Assembly (NCBI RefSeq): GCF_001653235.2
Contig: NC_035796.1
Span: 3,038,001-3,102,000 of the forward strand
Reading direction: 5' to 3'
Length of the DNA stretch: 64,000 nucleotides
DNA from: Pochonia chlamydosporia 170
Taxonomy: Eukaryota > Ascomycota > Sordariomycetes > Hypocreales > Clavicipitaceae
Below are positions 12,206 through 22,309 of the stretch, in pieces. The notes beneath the pieces were generated by a model, which was not told the DNA's origin, did no database searches, and worked only from the letters and a program-made list of their open reading frames with translations. How positions within the stretch are numbered: position 1 is the first letter of the stretch; each line of letters begins with the position of its first letter. Both the position numbers and the translations under genes were made by a program.

Positions 12206-12762
12206 ATAAAGATCCTAAATAATCTAACTAAGGCAAGTTCACAGACTAACTATATAAAAGAATAAATAAGAAGCTACTAGAAAAGCTCTCTAATATTAAT
12301 TTTAGCTGCTATAGATTAATTTGCGAGAGGCGCAAGAGAAATAATACATTAGATAGCACTATTAAAGGCTAAGAATAAATAACTATAAGTAGCAAATGCA
12401 ATATTAAGCAAGCAGTATAGAGCAAGAAAAATATAACTATATTAAGGCAATAGTATAACTATTGCTAAGAGACAGGCTTTTTAAGATTAAAAGAATATTA
12501 AGTAGCAAATATATTAAGATATCTATAGAAGTTAAGGTTATAAGCCGAGGAATAAGGCAAAGGGCCAGCGATGTGGCACATGCGGCCAGACCGGTCATAA
12601 TACCCACACTTATTAAATCACTGTAGAGATACCTAATAAAGAGAATAGCAACAAAGTTTAATTAAATTCTAGCGTTATGGTTTATTTTTTGCATCATCTT
12701 CGCAAGACACTAGTCTGCGGCGGCTAGCTCAGCGGTGTGGCTAGCTCGCATGTGGAGTACGT
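12206..12762 (+). mobile_element. 3' remnant of a pogo-like DNA transposon
   Basis: Near 12565-12610 the plus strand reads CGTCGQTGHNTH, a CX2CX4H-type zinc knuckle followed by EIPNKENSN. The same C-terminal motif (CGVCSNTSYNAQTC, then EISNKENSS) is found in the 1862-bp elements at 18097 and 57117. The right end, up to ACGT at 12759-12762 followed by TA, matches the right terminus of the 57117-58978 element including its doubled CTAGCTCGC subrepeat. The 5' part is missing or too decayed to see. Confidence 0.7.
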
Positions 12763-12766
12763 TACT

Positions 12767-12914
12767 CATAAGACACAAGTTTGGTCACAAGGAGAGACAC
12801 CAGCAGGATTGGCTGGGACCAATCATGGCCTTGTGGCATGATAACGGCGTCAAAGCGGCGCTAGCAAAACGCAACGAGTATCCAATATATGACAATTTGC
12901 CTCAGTATCGCTGG
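12767..12914 (+). pseudogene. Fragment resembling a G-protein alpha helical domain
   Basis: The plus frame reads GPIMALWHDNGVKAALAKRN followed by EYPIYDNLPQYRW. The spacing of LWxDxGVxA, then RxEYxxxD and xxY, fits the helical domain of heterotrimeric G-protein alpha subunits just before the switch regions. It begins directly after the pogo-like terminus and ends at a possible GTGAGC splice donor (12914), so it is a fragment cut off on its left side. No Walker A or switch region is present. It could be chance similarity in a short peptide. Confidence 0.4.
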
Positions 12915-13013
12915 TGAGCAGCCGCAACAGCCTCATTCACCAGTCCATCCGTCAGGATTCATGAATCTGGCCGATTGGTGGTGGATAACCCACCGAAATG
13001 AGTGTCTCGATTG

Positions 13014-14128
13014 TCACTCCGCAGGGGCCCCCGACATGATTTCACCAACCCTCGCCAATATTTTGGACGATGGGCGGGTGGAGGAGACATGGCAGGACTG
13101 GGCCGCCAGCTGCATTCTTGCGCTCCGGTCGTCCTCGAATACAAGACGCGAGGCGAGGATGTCAATGCTATTTAACAACATTTCCATGTTAGCAGATTCT
13201 GCTAATACTATTGAAAATGGAGAACAAACTCACAATAGTACGATTGGGAATACACATAGCATTGTGATGGCAAAGTTGTCTAGCTGGCGAGCTACCTTTG
13301 CCTCTGGCTCCAGGAAGTGTAATGGGAAGGTGATGCTGCGCATGATGCCGATAGGCGCAAGCGTGGCGAGGCGGATCTCGGTGCTTCGAGCGAGGTAGCG
13401 CAACAGCCTAGCGCTAAACGTCGGCGCCTGGAGTCTAAGGCGGAATATTTTTAGCAGGAATCCAGCGCTTACACATTCAACTAGCGCGATGGTTGCAAAC
13501 AACCCTATGTGCAGATAGCCGATGGTTAGTCCTATAACAAGAGAGGTATCGTTATCGAGGATCCAGAGCACGCGGAAAACGAGGATGGTGGCCCGGATGG
13601 AGGCGATAATAAACAACATTGACCAGAAAAGCGCCATGAAGAATATGCGCTCGCTGCCACGGAGGATATTGATGAGGATCGCATAGCTATAGAAATTAAG
13701 TCCGGCTTCTCCAATCTGGTAAAGTAGGCCAGTTATTACATTAGTCGAATGCAATATAGCCGGTCTGGGTTGGGACGGAGATAAGGATGAGAACATGAGC
13801 AATGTTGTATCACAGCGACAATGAAGCGTCCAAGGCCCTTTCTCTTGCACCGCAGCGTCACACTCACCAGCCAAGCGACATCCGCGAACGGGGCAGCGAT
13901 GGCCATATTAAGGATCGGAAAGTCGGCGAAGTAGATATAGTAGTTTAAACCGCTGCCAATCGCCCCAGCAGCAGAGACAATAAGAGGGACAAGGAGGGCA
14001 AACGAGAACCCGCCCGTAATGCCAGCGACCATGAGAGCAAGTAGAATATTGCGAAGATTAATAATAGTTTGGCCGCCTAAGATGGTGTCAAGGAAGGCTA
14101 GTGTTATTACTGCGTTTGCCAGGGCCAT
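13014..14128 (-). CDS. Predicted seven-TM membrane protein, three exons
   Basis: Joined exons 14128-13868, 13715-13234 and 13167-13014 give 897 nt (298 aa). Intron 1 (13716-13867, 152 bp) has donor GTGAGT, branch GACTAATG and acceptor TACCAG; intron 2 (13168-13233, 66 bp) has GTGAGT, GCTAACATG and AAATAG. Both junctions keep phase. I start at the first ATG, 14128; an in-frame GTG upstream is not used. The protein is mostly hydrophobic helices (NILLALMVAGITGGFSFALL, FFMALFWSMLFIIASI, LFATIALVECVSAGFLL) with a hydrophilic C-tail (FEDDRSARM). It resembles the fungus-specific 7TM integral membrane families; I cannot name its family or ligand. It has no RIP stops, unlike its surroundings, and may be functional. 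Confidence 0.75.
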
Positions 14129-14153
14129 GTTTGATGTCACGGAAGTTCTGTTC

Positions 14154-14411
14154 GGTTTCGACGGCAGAGAAAATATTAGGACTCCAGCTGTAGGTGGGTC
14201 GGGGCCCGGTATATGAAGCCACCTGGAGGCCCAAAGAGCTCAGACAAGCCACACTAGTCTCAAAGTAATAATCAGACCACCCACTTATTTGGAACTGATA
14301 TAGATGATATTAAACGAGGTAATTTGACCTGCTGACCAAGATTGGGTTTCGATGGCTGAGAAAATAGAAGGCCCTGTTGGTGGGTTGGCCCGGTATATGA
14401 AGCCACCTGGA
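14154..14411. repeat. Duplicated ~70-bp promoter segment
   Basis: A segment at 14154-14226 (GAGAAAATA...GGTATATGAAGCCACCTGGA) recurs imperfectly at 14346-14411. Both carry GGTATATGAAGCCACCTGGA. The first copy lies just upstream of the 7TM gene; the second is cut at CCTGGA exactly where the LTR at 14412 starts. Interpretation as a duplicated promoter piece is inference. Confidence 0.7.
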
Positions 14412-14628
14412 TGTAACGGTCCAAGCGAGTATATTGACAACTGGCTAGGCGACTATAAACAAGTATCCAGAGCTAAGAAAGAAAGAGAAAACAAGACAAG
14501 GAAAAGGAGAGCTCGTGAGCTTAAGAAGTAATGAGAAGCAATCTCGCTTGTAATGGGTCCCGCGTCAGGCCGGGACGGGAGGCGAGAGCGCCCGCCGAGC
14601 CAACCTCGGCTCAGCCCGGAAACCCTCA
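14412..14628 (+). repeat. LTR-like copy, TGTAACGG family, 3' end altered
   Basis: Begins TGTAACGGTCCAAGCGAG and follows the other family members through ATCTCGCTTG and GCGAGAGCGC to CTCAGCCCGG, where the usual GTTACA end is replaced. It is the least RIPped copy in the window, retaining CA and TG dinucleotides. Confidence 0.65.
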
Positions 14629-14989
14629 GTTCTAAAAAAGCTGGTTTTCCGAAGGTCAGTCCGCACTGCCGTTGGCTGCGTCAAATCCGAAACAGAACCT
14701 ATAAAGTATTCCGCATATACATTCTACCTCGACAGGATAGGCTGCAATCTCGGCTCAGAGGAAAAATAGACATCTTATTGTTTTCGCTGAGGCCATGCAA
14801 ACGCTCTGCTTGGTGTTGCCCCCGACTCTATTGTGGATAAGGTTATAAGGCACAATCCCTCACTAGATGCATGCAAAATGCATATTAAACCTGTTAGATA
14901 GGATCTAATACTTAGGAGTTATTCCCCGAAAGAGACCTATATGCTAACGGTCTTACGCGAGCTTTCACACATACAAGCATCAAATGCAA
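14629..14989. other. No supported feature
   Basis: Mixed composition. A short open frame runs through part of it, but its peptide shows no motif and the frame has no homolog I recognise. Confidence 0.4.
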
Positions 14990-15836
14990 TCCTAAAGTGC
15001 CAAAGGAGATTCCCAAAGCTGAGCTGGACAAGCTTCCTCCTAATCCCAAAGTCGCTAGCCTTGCGAATTAAATTCGGAAAATAGCGCTTTATATAAGGCA
15101 AGAGTATAGCTTTATTAAGTCTGCGCCTAAGGCGGTTAGAAAAGTGTATTAACAGCTATAGAGAGATCTTAAAAACACAGAATAAGCTTTTTAAGCTAAT
15201 ATAATAAAAGTATATTAAGAAGCATGCTGTTAGCGCATGCATAACAAGAAGCTACAAAAGCAGTTAAGCGGGATAATAATAGACCCTAAACCTGACGGAG
15301 AACTAAGGCTTAAGCCTAGTATGCAGCATTAGCTAGAAGAGCGAACGCAGCTGCAAGCTATCCTAAGTGACTTCAGCCAAGACTTGGGTACAAAGCATAT
15401 CACAGATCGCAAGAGAGCTATTAACCTTATGGCTCTTCTCGCATCTCGCCGTGAGATGCGTCCTCCCGCGCAATCGCCATCCCCGTCACCACCGCTGTAT
15501 GGAAGCAGTATTCGTTAGAGCTATGCCAACATCAAGCCTATTAGGCCCAAAGTTAAGGTTGAGGAAATAACCCTTATACTCGGTAAATCACAGTGCATAT
15601 ATTATGTCGGCAAAATACAGCTCCCATACAATACGCTCATGCGCTCATTTAAGCGTCTGTCTTATATAATAGACTATGCGGAGAACGTGCATCTTAAGCA
15701 TAAGCGCAAGAAAGAAAGGTTTATTTGCTGCTATCTATAATGCGCGCATTTAGGCGACTTTCTAACCAGTTTGGATGCTTTCAAGAATCACCTGCAACGA
15801 GTACATGGCGTTAAGCTTCGAGCTAGTAAAGTGTAA
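14990..15836 (+). pseudogene. DUF3435 (FluG-type / tyrosine-recombinase family) C-terminal relic
   Basis: The plus strand reads KAELDKLPPNPKVASLR, a frame change, KAVRKVY.QL.RDLKNTE.AF, and then one frame to the stop at 15834-15836. The C-terminus has the paired zinc-finger-like layout of DUF3435 proteins: QCIYYVGKIQLPY, DYAENVHLKHKRKKERF, then SLDAFKNHLQRVHGVKLRA. Several cysteines have been lost (CIYY where CxxC is usual) and TAG/TAA codons interrupt. The N-terminal recombinase core is missing. Family knowledge: DUF3435 includes the tyrosine recombinases called captains of Starship elements. A second relic lies at 22310-23290. Confidence 0.65.
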
Positions 15837-16021
15837 ATGCGACTTGAGTAAAAGTGATTGTTCCCGCCCAGAGCATTTTCACCCTTGCTTCATTGAGCTG
15901 AACGCCAACTGATTACGCAGAAGGCAATTAGGTAGCTTTCAGGACGGACCATAAAATAAATTTCGATCGATGGATCAAACTGAGTAGCACATTCGTCTCT
16001 GATTGAACCCAGCATCTAGCA
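15837..16021. other. Short spacer, nothing recognised
   Basis: Normal base composition between the DUF3435 relic and the 3' end of the transcription-factor relic; no feature supported. Confidence 0.5.
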
Positions 16022-17165
16022 TCAGGTCAGGCAGAGCGCTTCTTGTTCTTGCTGCCGGACTTGGGTGACTAATTCCCCCCACCACGGCTGTCGAAGATGT
16101 ATGGGTTGATATGTTTCGAGGTCAGGTGGTGATGGTACCGGAATATCTCTACCTATCCAGGTCCAGGTATGCAGGAGTGTGCTGTACAGAGGTGGAACAC
16201 TCTTGATGGCACCCAAACATCGTCAGCGTTCAAAGCTGTTGTGTCACCAGGGTGTCTCGAGGGATACCAAACTTACACTTCTAACTGGCGTTTGCAGAAC
16301 CTCATCAAACCAGTGGCTCGAAACGCCTTTGTGTTCAGGTACAGTTGCTAACAACCCCAGCAAAATTACAGGGAAGAGTGGAGCCTGGGCTGTAAATTGT
16401 GTGCCCGATGTAGGCATGACGGTAATGCATCTCGCAAGATCGTTTAGCTTTGATACTATGTCAGGGTGATTTCGAGGCAATCTAGTAGTTCGGTGCGTCA
16501 GACCTTTCGCTGCACTAATGGCAGCCTCAATACCTAGTACTTACCGAAGCACGCGACATTGGAGGTAAATCATGGCGGCAAAGCGCCAAGCTTCTGCAGT
16601 GACATCCGTCATGTCTGCGTTTGTGTCGATCTTACAACCTTTCGGCTGAGAGCGAACCCATTCAATCACGGATGGCCCTGACTTTGCATCCTTCCAACTT
16701 TTCGATTTAGTGCTCCATTGTCTCATCTTGAGCAGCTCTGTGCGCAGGTAAATCGCCGTTGTTGGTATGACAGGGCTCTCTGGCTCTTGCTTTAGCCGCG
16801 TAGCGCAATAGGTTACCTGGCTCAGGATGTGCAGCAGCTTCCTAGAAAACCCACAGCCGCCATGAATCTGGTACATGTCTTCCTCTGTGCCATAGAGAAG
16901 CCAGCCGAACCGGGATGCCTCTTTCTGGCTATTGAACTTGTCCGGAGCGGGTAATGGGGACATAGGTTAAGCCAAGATAATTGCACGGCCAACAATAACG
17001 GACTGCGAAATTCGCAACGATGAGGCTTGTACGTTTGATGTCTTCCAAAATCGCGAGCCATAATTAGTGGCTTGGATAAACTGCTCTGCTTGGCTGAAAC
17101 CTTGAAGCCAACGAGGAGGAAAGGGGTTTTTTAGGCGTCGTTCCGTCAAGACAATCTATCACTAA
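16022..17165 (-). pseudogene. 5'-truncated fungal transcription-factor relic (Fungal_trans_2 type)
   Basis: Minus-strand coding remnant resembling the regulatory domain of Zn2Cys6 factors (NPFPPRWLQGF, SLRISQSVIVGRAIILA, YGTEEDMYQIHGGCGFSRKL, MPTSGTQFTAQAPLF, VPPLYSTLLHTWTWIG). Two introns are still legible and in phase: donor GTAAGT after LQCRVL at about 16539, acceptor CTACTAG near 16481; and donor GTAAGT after TPVRS, acceptor ATCAAG near 16217. An in-frame TAA at 16967-16969 sits where CAA fits the reading, a C-to-T change of RIP type. A frame disturbance near 17150 and the start of AT-rich sequence at about 17170 remove the 5' part, including any DNA-binding domain. Not expected to be functional. 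Confidence 0.7.
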
Positions 17166-17753
17166 GTTAGAAAGCAGTATGGCTTACACCATGCTACTAA
17201 GGGTGGGTATAGAATTAAAGTTTAGAACCAGCCTTAGTGCTACCGTCACATTAACTGTATTTTCTGCTGATGTCACCCTCGTCTTATTAGATGCAAAGGC
17301 TTACAAAGGCCAAGCCTTAAGTTTAGAACTAGTCTATAGAAACCCCCTATTAGTCTATGCTTGCTCTTACTTGGAGATTGTTATCTATGTAAGGCTTAAC
17401 TTTACCCTCCTAAAGGTGCTAGACTAGTAAATACACGTCTAATACTAGCATAAAGCTAGCTTGCTAATTCCAGCTAAATGCATCACACTAAAAATTATAG
17501 TTCTAACTTGCTAAAGCTCTATATACTTTTATAAAGGCCCCTTAATATTAGAGACAAATAAGTCTAAATAGTTAAGTTATAGAAAGCTAGCGTTTAGATA
17601 ACTTGCTAGGTTAGAGTAGTTATCATATTATAGCTAAGAAGGACTATAAAACTATTATATTTATAGGATTAGATAAACTAAATATTAGAGGCACTTAATA
17701 AATTTCTTCTTATAGTCTTAGTGCTTAGATTTAAGCAAAGCAGATAATATTAT
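17166..17753. other. AT-rich spacer, nothing recognised
   Basis: Composition changes sharply from the island on the left. A short open frame at 17179-17427 has no recognisable motif and I do not call it a gene. Confidence 0.5.
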
Positions 17754-17973
17754 TATTAGAGGCTATCCCAAAGAAAGAGTAACTACAGGTAGCAGGCACT
17801 ATGCTATTACCTTACTTTTAGTATAAAAGGGTAAGAGAAGAGCTTCTTAGATTTAAGAAGGTTAGAGATTAAGATTATTACTATTCTAACTGCTAGATAT
17901 CTACTATTTTGCTATAAATATAAGATTACTCCTCTTATTCTTTATTCTACTTATTTAAATACGTATTCTAATA
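17754..17973 (+). repeat. LTR of truncated Gypsy copy
   Basis: Reverse complement of the LTR at 11192-11411 and 7902-8125, starting TATTAGAGGC (ancestral TGTTAG) and ending CTAATA. It is followed by TTTAATCTCTCTA, the same primer-binding-side leader that flanks 7902 on the minus strand. Confidence 0.8.
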
Positions 17974-18096
17974 ATTTAATCTCTCTATCCTTTAGGGTAG
18001 TAAACTATTAGATAAGGCAGTAAGATAATAGATATAAATACTCCTACTAAATTAACCCTATATAGTAAAGATATAGTAATTACTACTAAAAGCTTA

Positions 18097-19958
18097 ACGT
18101 GAATGCATAGCGAGTCGGTTAACATAGCGAGTTAGTTATACAACTGCACCTTATCATAAAGATTCTACAAAATAACTACCATAACATAAGAAATTAATTA
18201 ATCTTTACTGCTATTCTCTTTATTAGATATTTCTATATTAAACTTACACGTTTGCGCATTATAACTAGTATTACTGCACACACCACATTGCTAACCCTTT
18301 ATCTTAACTCTTAGCTTCTAACCTCTAGATCTGCGATCTTCTTGCTATATCTGCTCTTCCACATTATTCTAATCCTAAAGAGCTTATCCTTTAGTAATAG
18401 TTATACTACCTCCTTAATATAATTGTGTTTTTCTAGCCTTATAATACTTACTTAGTAGTTTATTTGCCTCTTAAAGTTAGTTAACCTTAGCCTTTAAGAG
18501 AACTATCTTGTGTATTATTTTGTGTATACCCTTTATAAACTAATCTATAGCAGCTAAAATTTATATTAGAGAGCTTTCCTAGTAGCAGCTTATTTATCTT
18601 TTAATATAGTTAGTCTGTGAAGTTACCTTAATTAGGTTATTTAGCGTCTTTAGAACCCATAGGTTTAGTAGCTTAACTGCCTCTTTAACCTGCATTAGAG
18701 TCTATAGCTAGGCATCTAGGCGTAATAGGACACTTTTTAGATTAAATAGAATAAGTTCTACACCTCTAAAAGCTCCCTAAATATTTTCTTTGGTTATTAT
18801 AGCTTTAAACGCAATAGAAAACGCGGGTAAGAAGTTAGCCTTAGTAATGTGTATTATGTGCGCCCTTATAAGTCCTTTAATTTCTTTACTATAAGCCTTT
18901 TTTAGCGGCCTAAAATACCTAATATCTAGAGGCTAAAGAATATAAGATAAATAAGATAGCATGTAAAGCGTAATAATCTTCTATTCTTTACAGAAAATCT
19001 TAAATTCTATAGAGTAGTAACTTTTATGCCTATCTAGGATAAGAAGATAATATGCGCTATAAGTTTAAGGCTTAGTATGCTTTTTAAAATGCCTAATCTA
19101 TTCTATAGCTTTCTTATTTATAGTCTAGCTATTTTAAGTTATAGAGATAACCTAATTGCTTAGTAGGGTAGAATCTTTATACTAGTTTGCAAGGTAATAC
19201 TGCTCTATAACTATAATAAATAGCAGGATTACCTAACCACAAGAATTAATAGACTAGAGTACTAAAACCTATTCTCTATTACCTAGCTAAGCTAAAGTTA
19301 GATTACTATATCTTTCTAAGCTTATAATAACTATTATAGTTAAGATTATACCTATTATAAAGCTAGTCTTATTAAAGTTATAAAAATTATTATTATATAT
19401 ACTATATTTTATAACTATATTGCATACAAGCTTAAACTAAGAGCTAATTATCTTTAGATCTTTACATAAGGCTCTCTAATAGTTATACTTACGCGTAAAA
19501 CGCATAGAAAGCTATAGTTAGCATTTAATAAAGTTTAAAGCCTATTATAGTCCTATAGTTAGCATATCACAATTAGCAAGCAGTTAATTTGCTATATCTT
19601 CTATACTACTAAGCTAGAAAGGAAAGGATTATGCGTCTAGGTTAAGAATATATTTAATAATAGTTAATTCCTCTAGATCTATAAGCTTTTAAGAATTAGG
19701 TGTGGTATTACGTCTTGTAGTTTTACTATTGTGTTAATCATATAGTAAACTATAGCTAACACTATACACCTTTACTACGCCTTAAATGCTTAGCTTTAGG
19801 TCTTATTATATTACTTTAAGGGCTAAGTTTATATAATTCTCTTTACTTAATAATTCTATGATTTATAGCGGAGAAATATGCAATTAAAGAAGGATAGTGC
19901 TATTTTTATGGTCGCGTGACTGACTTGCTATATTAACCGACTCGCTATGCATTCACGT
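18097..19958 (-). mobile_element. pogo-like DNA transposon, 1862 bp, RIP-inactivated
   Basis: Bounded by TA duplications (18095-18096 and 19959-19960) and inverted repeats starting ACGTGAATGCATAGCGAG at both ends. Each repeat contains two ATAGCGAGT-like subrepeats. The transposase reads on the minus strand; its C-terminal CGVCSNTSYNAQTC zinc knuckle (histidine replaced by tyrosine) is near 18255-18300. Length and internal sequence match the element at 57117-58978, but the outer ends differ. TA targets and the knuckle fit the Tc1/mariner-pogo (Fot) group. It sits inside the Gypsy copy 17754-20515, so it arrived later. Confidence 0.85.
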
Positions 19959-20515
19959 TAGTACTCTTTAGGTCTACTAATAACTTTCTATAAGATACTC
20001 TTTTAGACTAATAAGTAAGTATAACTATAAAAGTAGAAGATAAAATAGTAATTTAGAAGGCTATTAATAGAGTTATAAGAAAGCTATAACTTATAAGAAA
20101 GTAAGTAAAACTTATTATACTAGAATTATAACTAAAGGTTATTAAGAAGAAATAAAGAAGTAGTAAAGTGCCTTTACTATCTTAACTCTATATTAAGCTT
20201 ATAGTGCTATAGCTATAATATAGTATTATAAAGGTATAGCTAAAGGTACCTATATATAAGAGAGATACCTATAAGAGCTTATAATACTTTCTCTTAGACC
20301 TTAATACTACTTTTACTATAAATTAATATAGCTTTTCTAATAATACTACTAAGATTACCTATACTAGTAGCTATCTTACTAAAAATATAAAGTAATAATA
20401 AATATAATATACTATACTAGATAGACTTATCTAGTACTAAGACTACTTATAGGTTAGCTTTATTAAATAGTTAAAGAAAGAAACTATAGATAAAAACTTA
20501 TACTACTTAGAAGTT

Positions 20516-22063
20516 CTATATAATTTAGGTACTTTTTAGGTATACTTAGTTTAGACCTAAGTTAGACTAGGTTTAAGTAAAGCTACTTTTAATACCTTAG
20601 AACTAGGTTTAAACTAGGTTTACCTTAGAGACCTATAGGGTACCTAGGTCTAAGTTAGGCAGGGTTTAGTAATTATACTCCTAATTGTAAGAGAAAGAGC
20701 TTCTATAAGAGAAGAATACCGCAAGCAAATTCTACCAATAATATTGTAAGCAAATTCTACCAATTAGAATACTTATATATTATTAGTAAGCAGGATTTTT
20801 TTACTATATAAAGAAGGAATCCTCCTTCTAAAGATAAAAAGAGACTTAATCCTTAATTTTTCTATAATATAACAATAATATAATCTTATTCCCGTACTAT
20901 TCCCAAATTATATTCTATAATAATAGCTTACATAATAACCTATTATCCTAAGCTATATATATTAAGGTTATATCCGTATTATATCCGTATAATAACCTTA
21001 TCTCTATCTTATTCCCGCGCATAACTAAACCTCCCTTTTACTCAAAAAGGCTCTACCTTTTACACTAATATATTTAGACCTAAATTAGGTTAGATTCTTA
21101 TACCCTTTAGAACCTAAGTTAGACTATTATCCTATGCCTTTCTTCTTATTATTACAATCTAAATTACGCCTTATAACTATCTCTAAGATAATATTTAATC
21201 TGTCTTTGCTTCTTAGTCCCTATGCCTTTCTGCTAGGTATTTTATTTTGCTACTAAGCATTTTGCGCATCCTATTATGTGGGCGGAATTGCTTACACCTG
21301 GGGGCCTAACAAGAGAATAGGAAAAAGGGACTTAGTATTTTTATTTAATCTTATAGCTAGCACACAGATATAAGGGAGATTCTTTTCTCTCTAGCTAGAT
21401 AATTCCTAATTAATAGACTTAACTGTAATTTTTCTTAACTAGAGCTATTTACTTAGTGCATCTAATACTTATTTACTAAATCTCTTATTAACTAAGAGAA
21501 CCTTCTTTTGCTATAAGCTATACCTTATAGAGGTATACTACTAAATAATATTGCTAAAGTCTTCTAGAAAGACTAAAGTAATTAAAGATTAAATACTATT
21601 TAATCTAGGCAATTAGAAAGATTCTAACTATTTAGACTAAAGGAAAGTAATTATCTAGACTAAATTGCTAATAAGCTGCATGTAAGTGTGGTGTTTTGCA
21701 GGGCACTCTAAGCTCTTAGGTGTGTTTGTTTTAGGCTAACAAACTATCTTACCTCTCCTAGGCAACTAGATAAGCTAGATATATATCCTAGCAAGTGGGA
21801 GCTACTCTTACCTCTAAGAAGTAATTTAAAAGAGGTATATATTTTTTATTGCGCTATTAAAATATTAATAGGGTATAAAATGTTAGCAATAAAGACTATT
21901 ATAAATAGCATAATAGCAAGCTAGATTAAGAGAGTTAGTAAAATCATAGGACTTTAGTATAAAATAATACTATATAGCCTGCGCTATAATGCAGCTAATA
22001 AGTTTAATTAAAGCTATAAGTTCCTAAAAATTAACTTAAAGGAATACCTTTTAACTTTCCTAT
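20516..22063. repeat. AT-rich repeat debris
   Basis: RIP-degraded. A possible LTR of another family runs from TGTAAGAG (about 20687) to CTTACA (about 20934) with a TATATAAAG box and a doubled AAGCAAATTCTACCAAT near 20730-20765; I could not find matching target duplications. The rest has no legible frame. Confidence 0.35.
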
Positions 22064-22291
22064 TATAACGGTCCAAGCGAGTATATTAATAACTAGCTAG
22101 GTAACTATAAATAAGTATCTATAGCTAAGAAAAAAGGAAAAGGGGAATAAGAAGGAAAGAGCTTATAAAGCTCTTGTAGGCTTATAAGCTTGCTTCTGCT
22201 AATCTCGCTTGTTGCTAGGGGTTACCAGCAATAAGGCTAAGAACGAAGGCGAGAGTGCAAGCCGAGCTACTATTAGGCTTAGCCCGTTACA
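22064..22291 (+). repeat. Solo LTR, TGTAACGG family, with target duplication
   Basis: 228 bp from TATAACGG (ancestral TGTAACGG) to CCCGTTACA, flanked by perfect CCTAT duplications at 22059-22063 and 22292-22296. No internal domain adjoins, so it is a solo LTR. Confidence 0.85.
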
Positions 22292-22309
22292 CCTATAATA
22301 GCCAATATA

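Larger units (their letters stand above)
17754..20515 (+). mobile_element. Truncated second copy of the Gypsy element, inverted
   Basis: LTR at 17754-17973 (220 bp), then leader and gag matching the reverse complement of about 7230-7901. The match runs to 18096, is broken by the pogo-like element 18097-19958, and resumes at 19961 in register through TTAGACCTTAAT-type gag sequence to about 20515. Pol and the second LTR are absent. All differences I compared are transitions typical of RIP. Confidence 0.8.

Noticed and set aside
12889..13398. 169-codon plus-strand frame
   Set aside because: It is antisense to exons 2 and 3 of the 7TM gene, which has in-phase splice sites and hydrophobic periodicity.
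17179..17427. 82-codon plus-strand frame
   Set aside because: No motif, no flanking gene structure, located in AT-rich debris.
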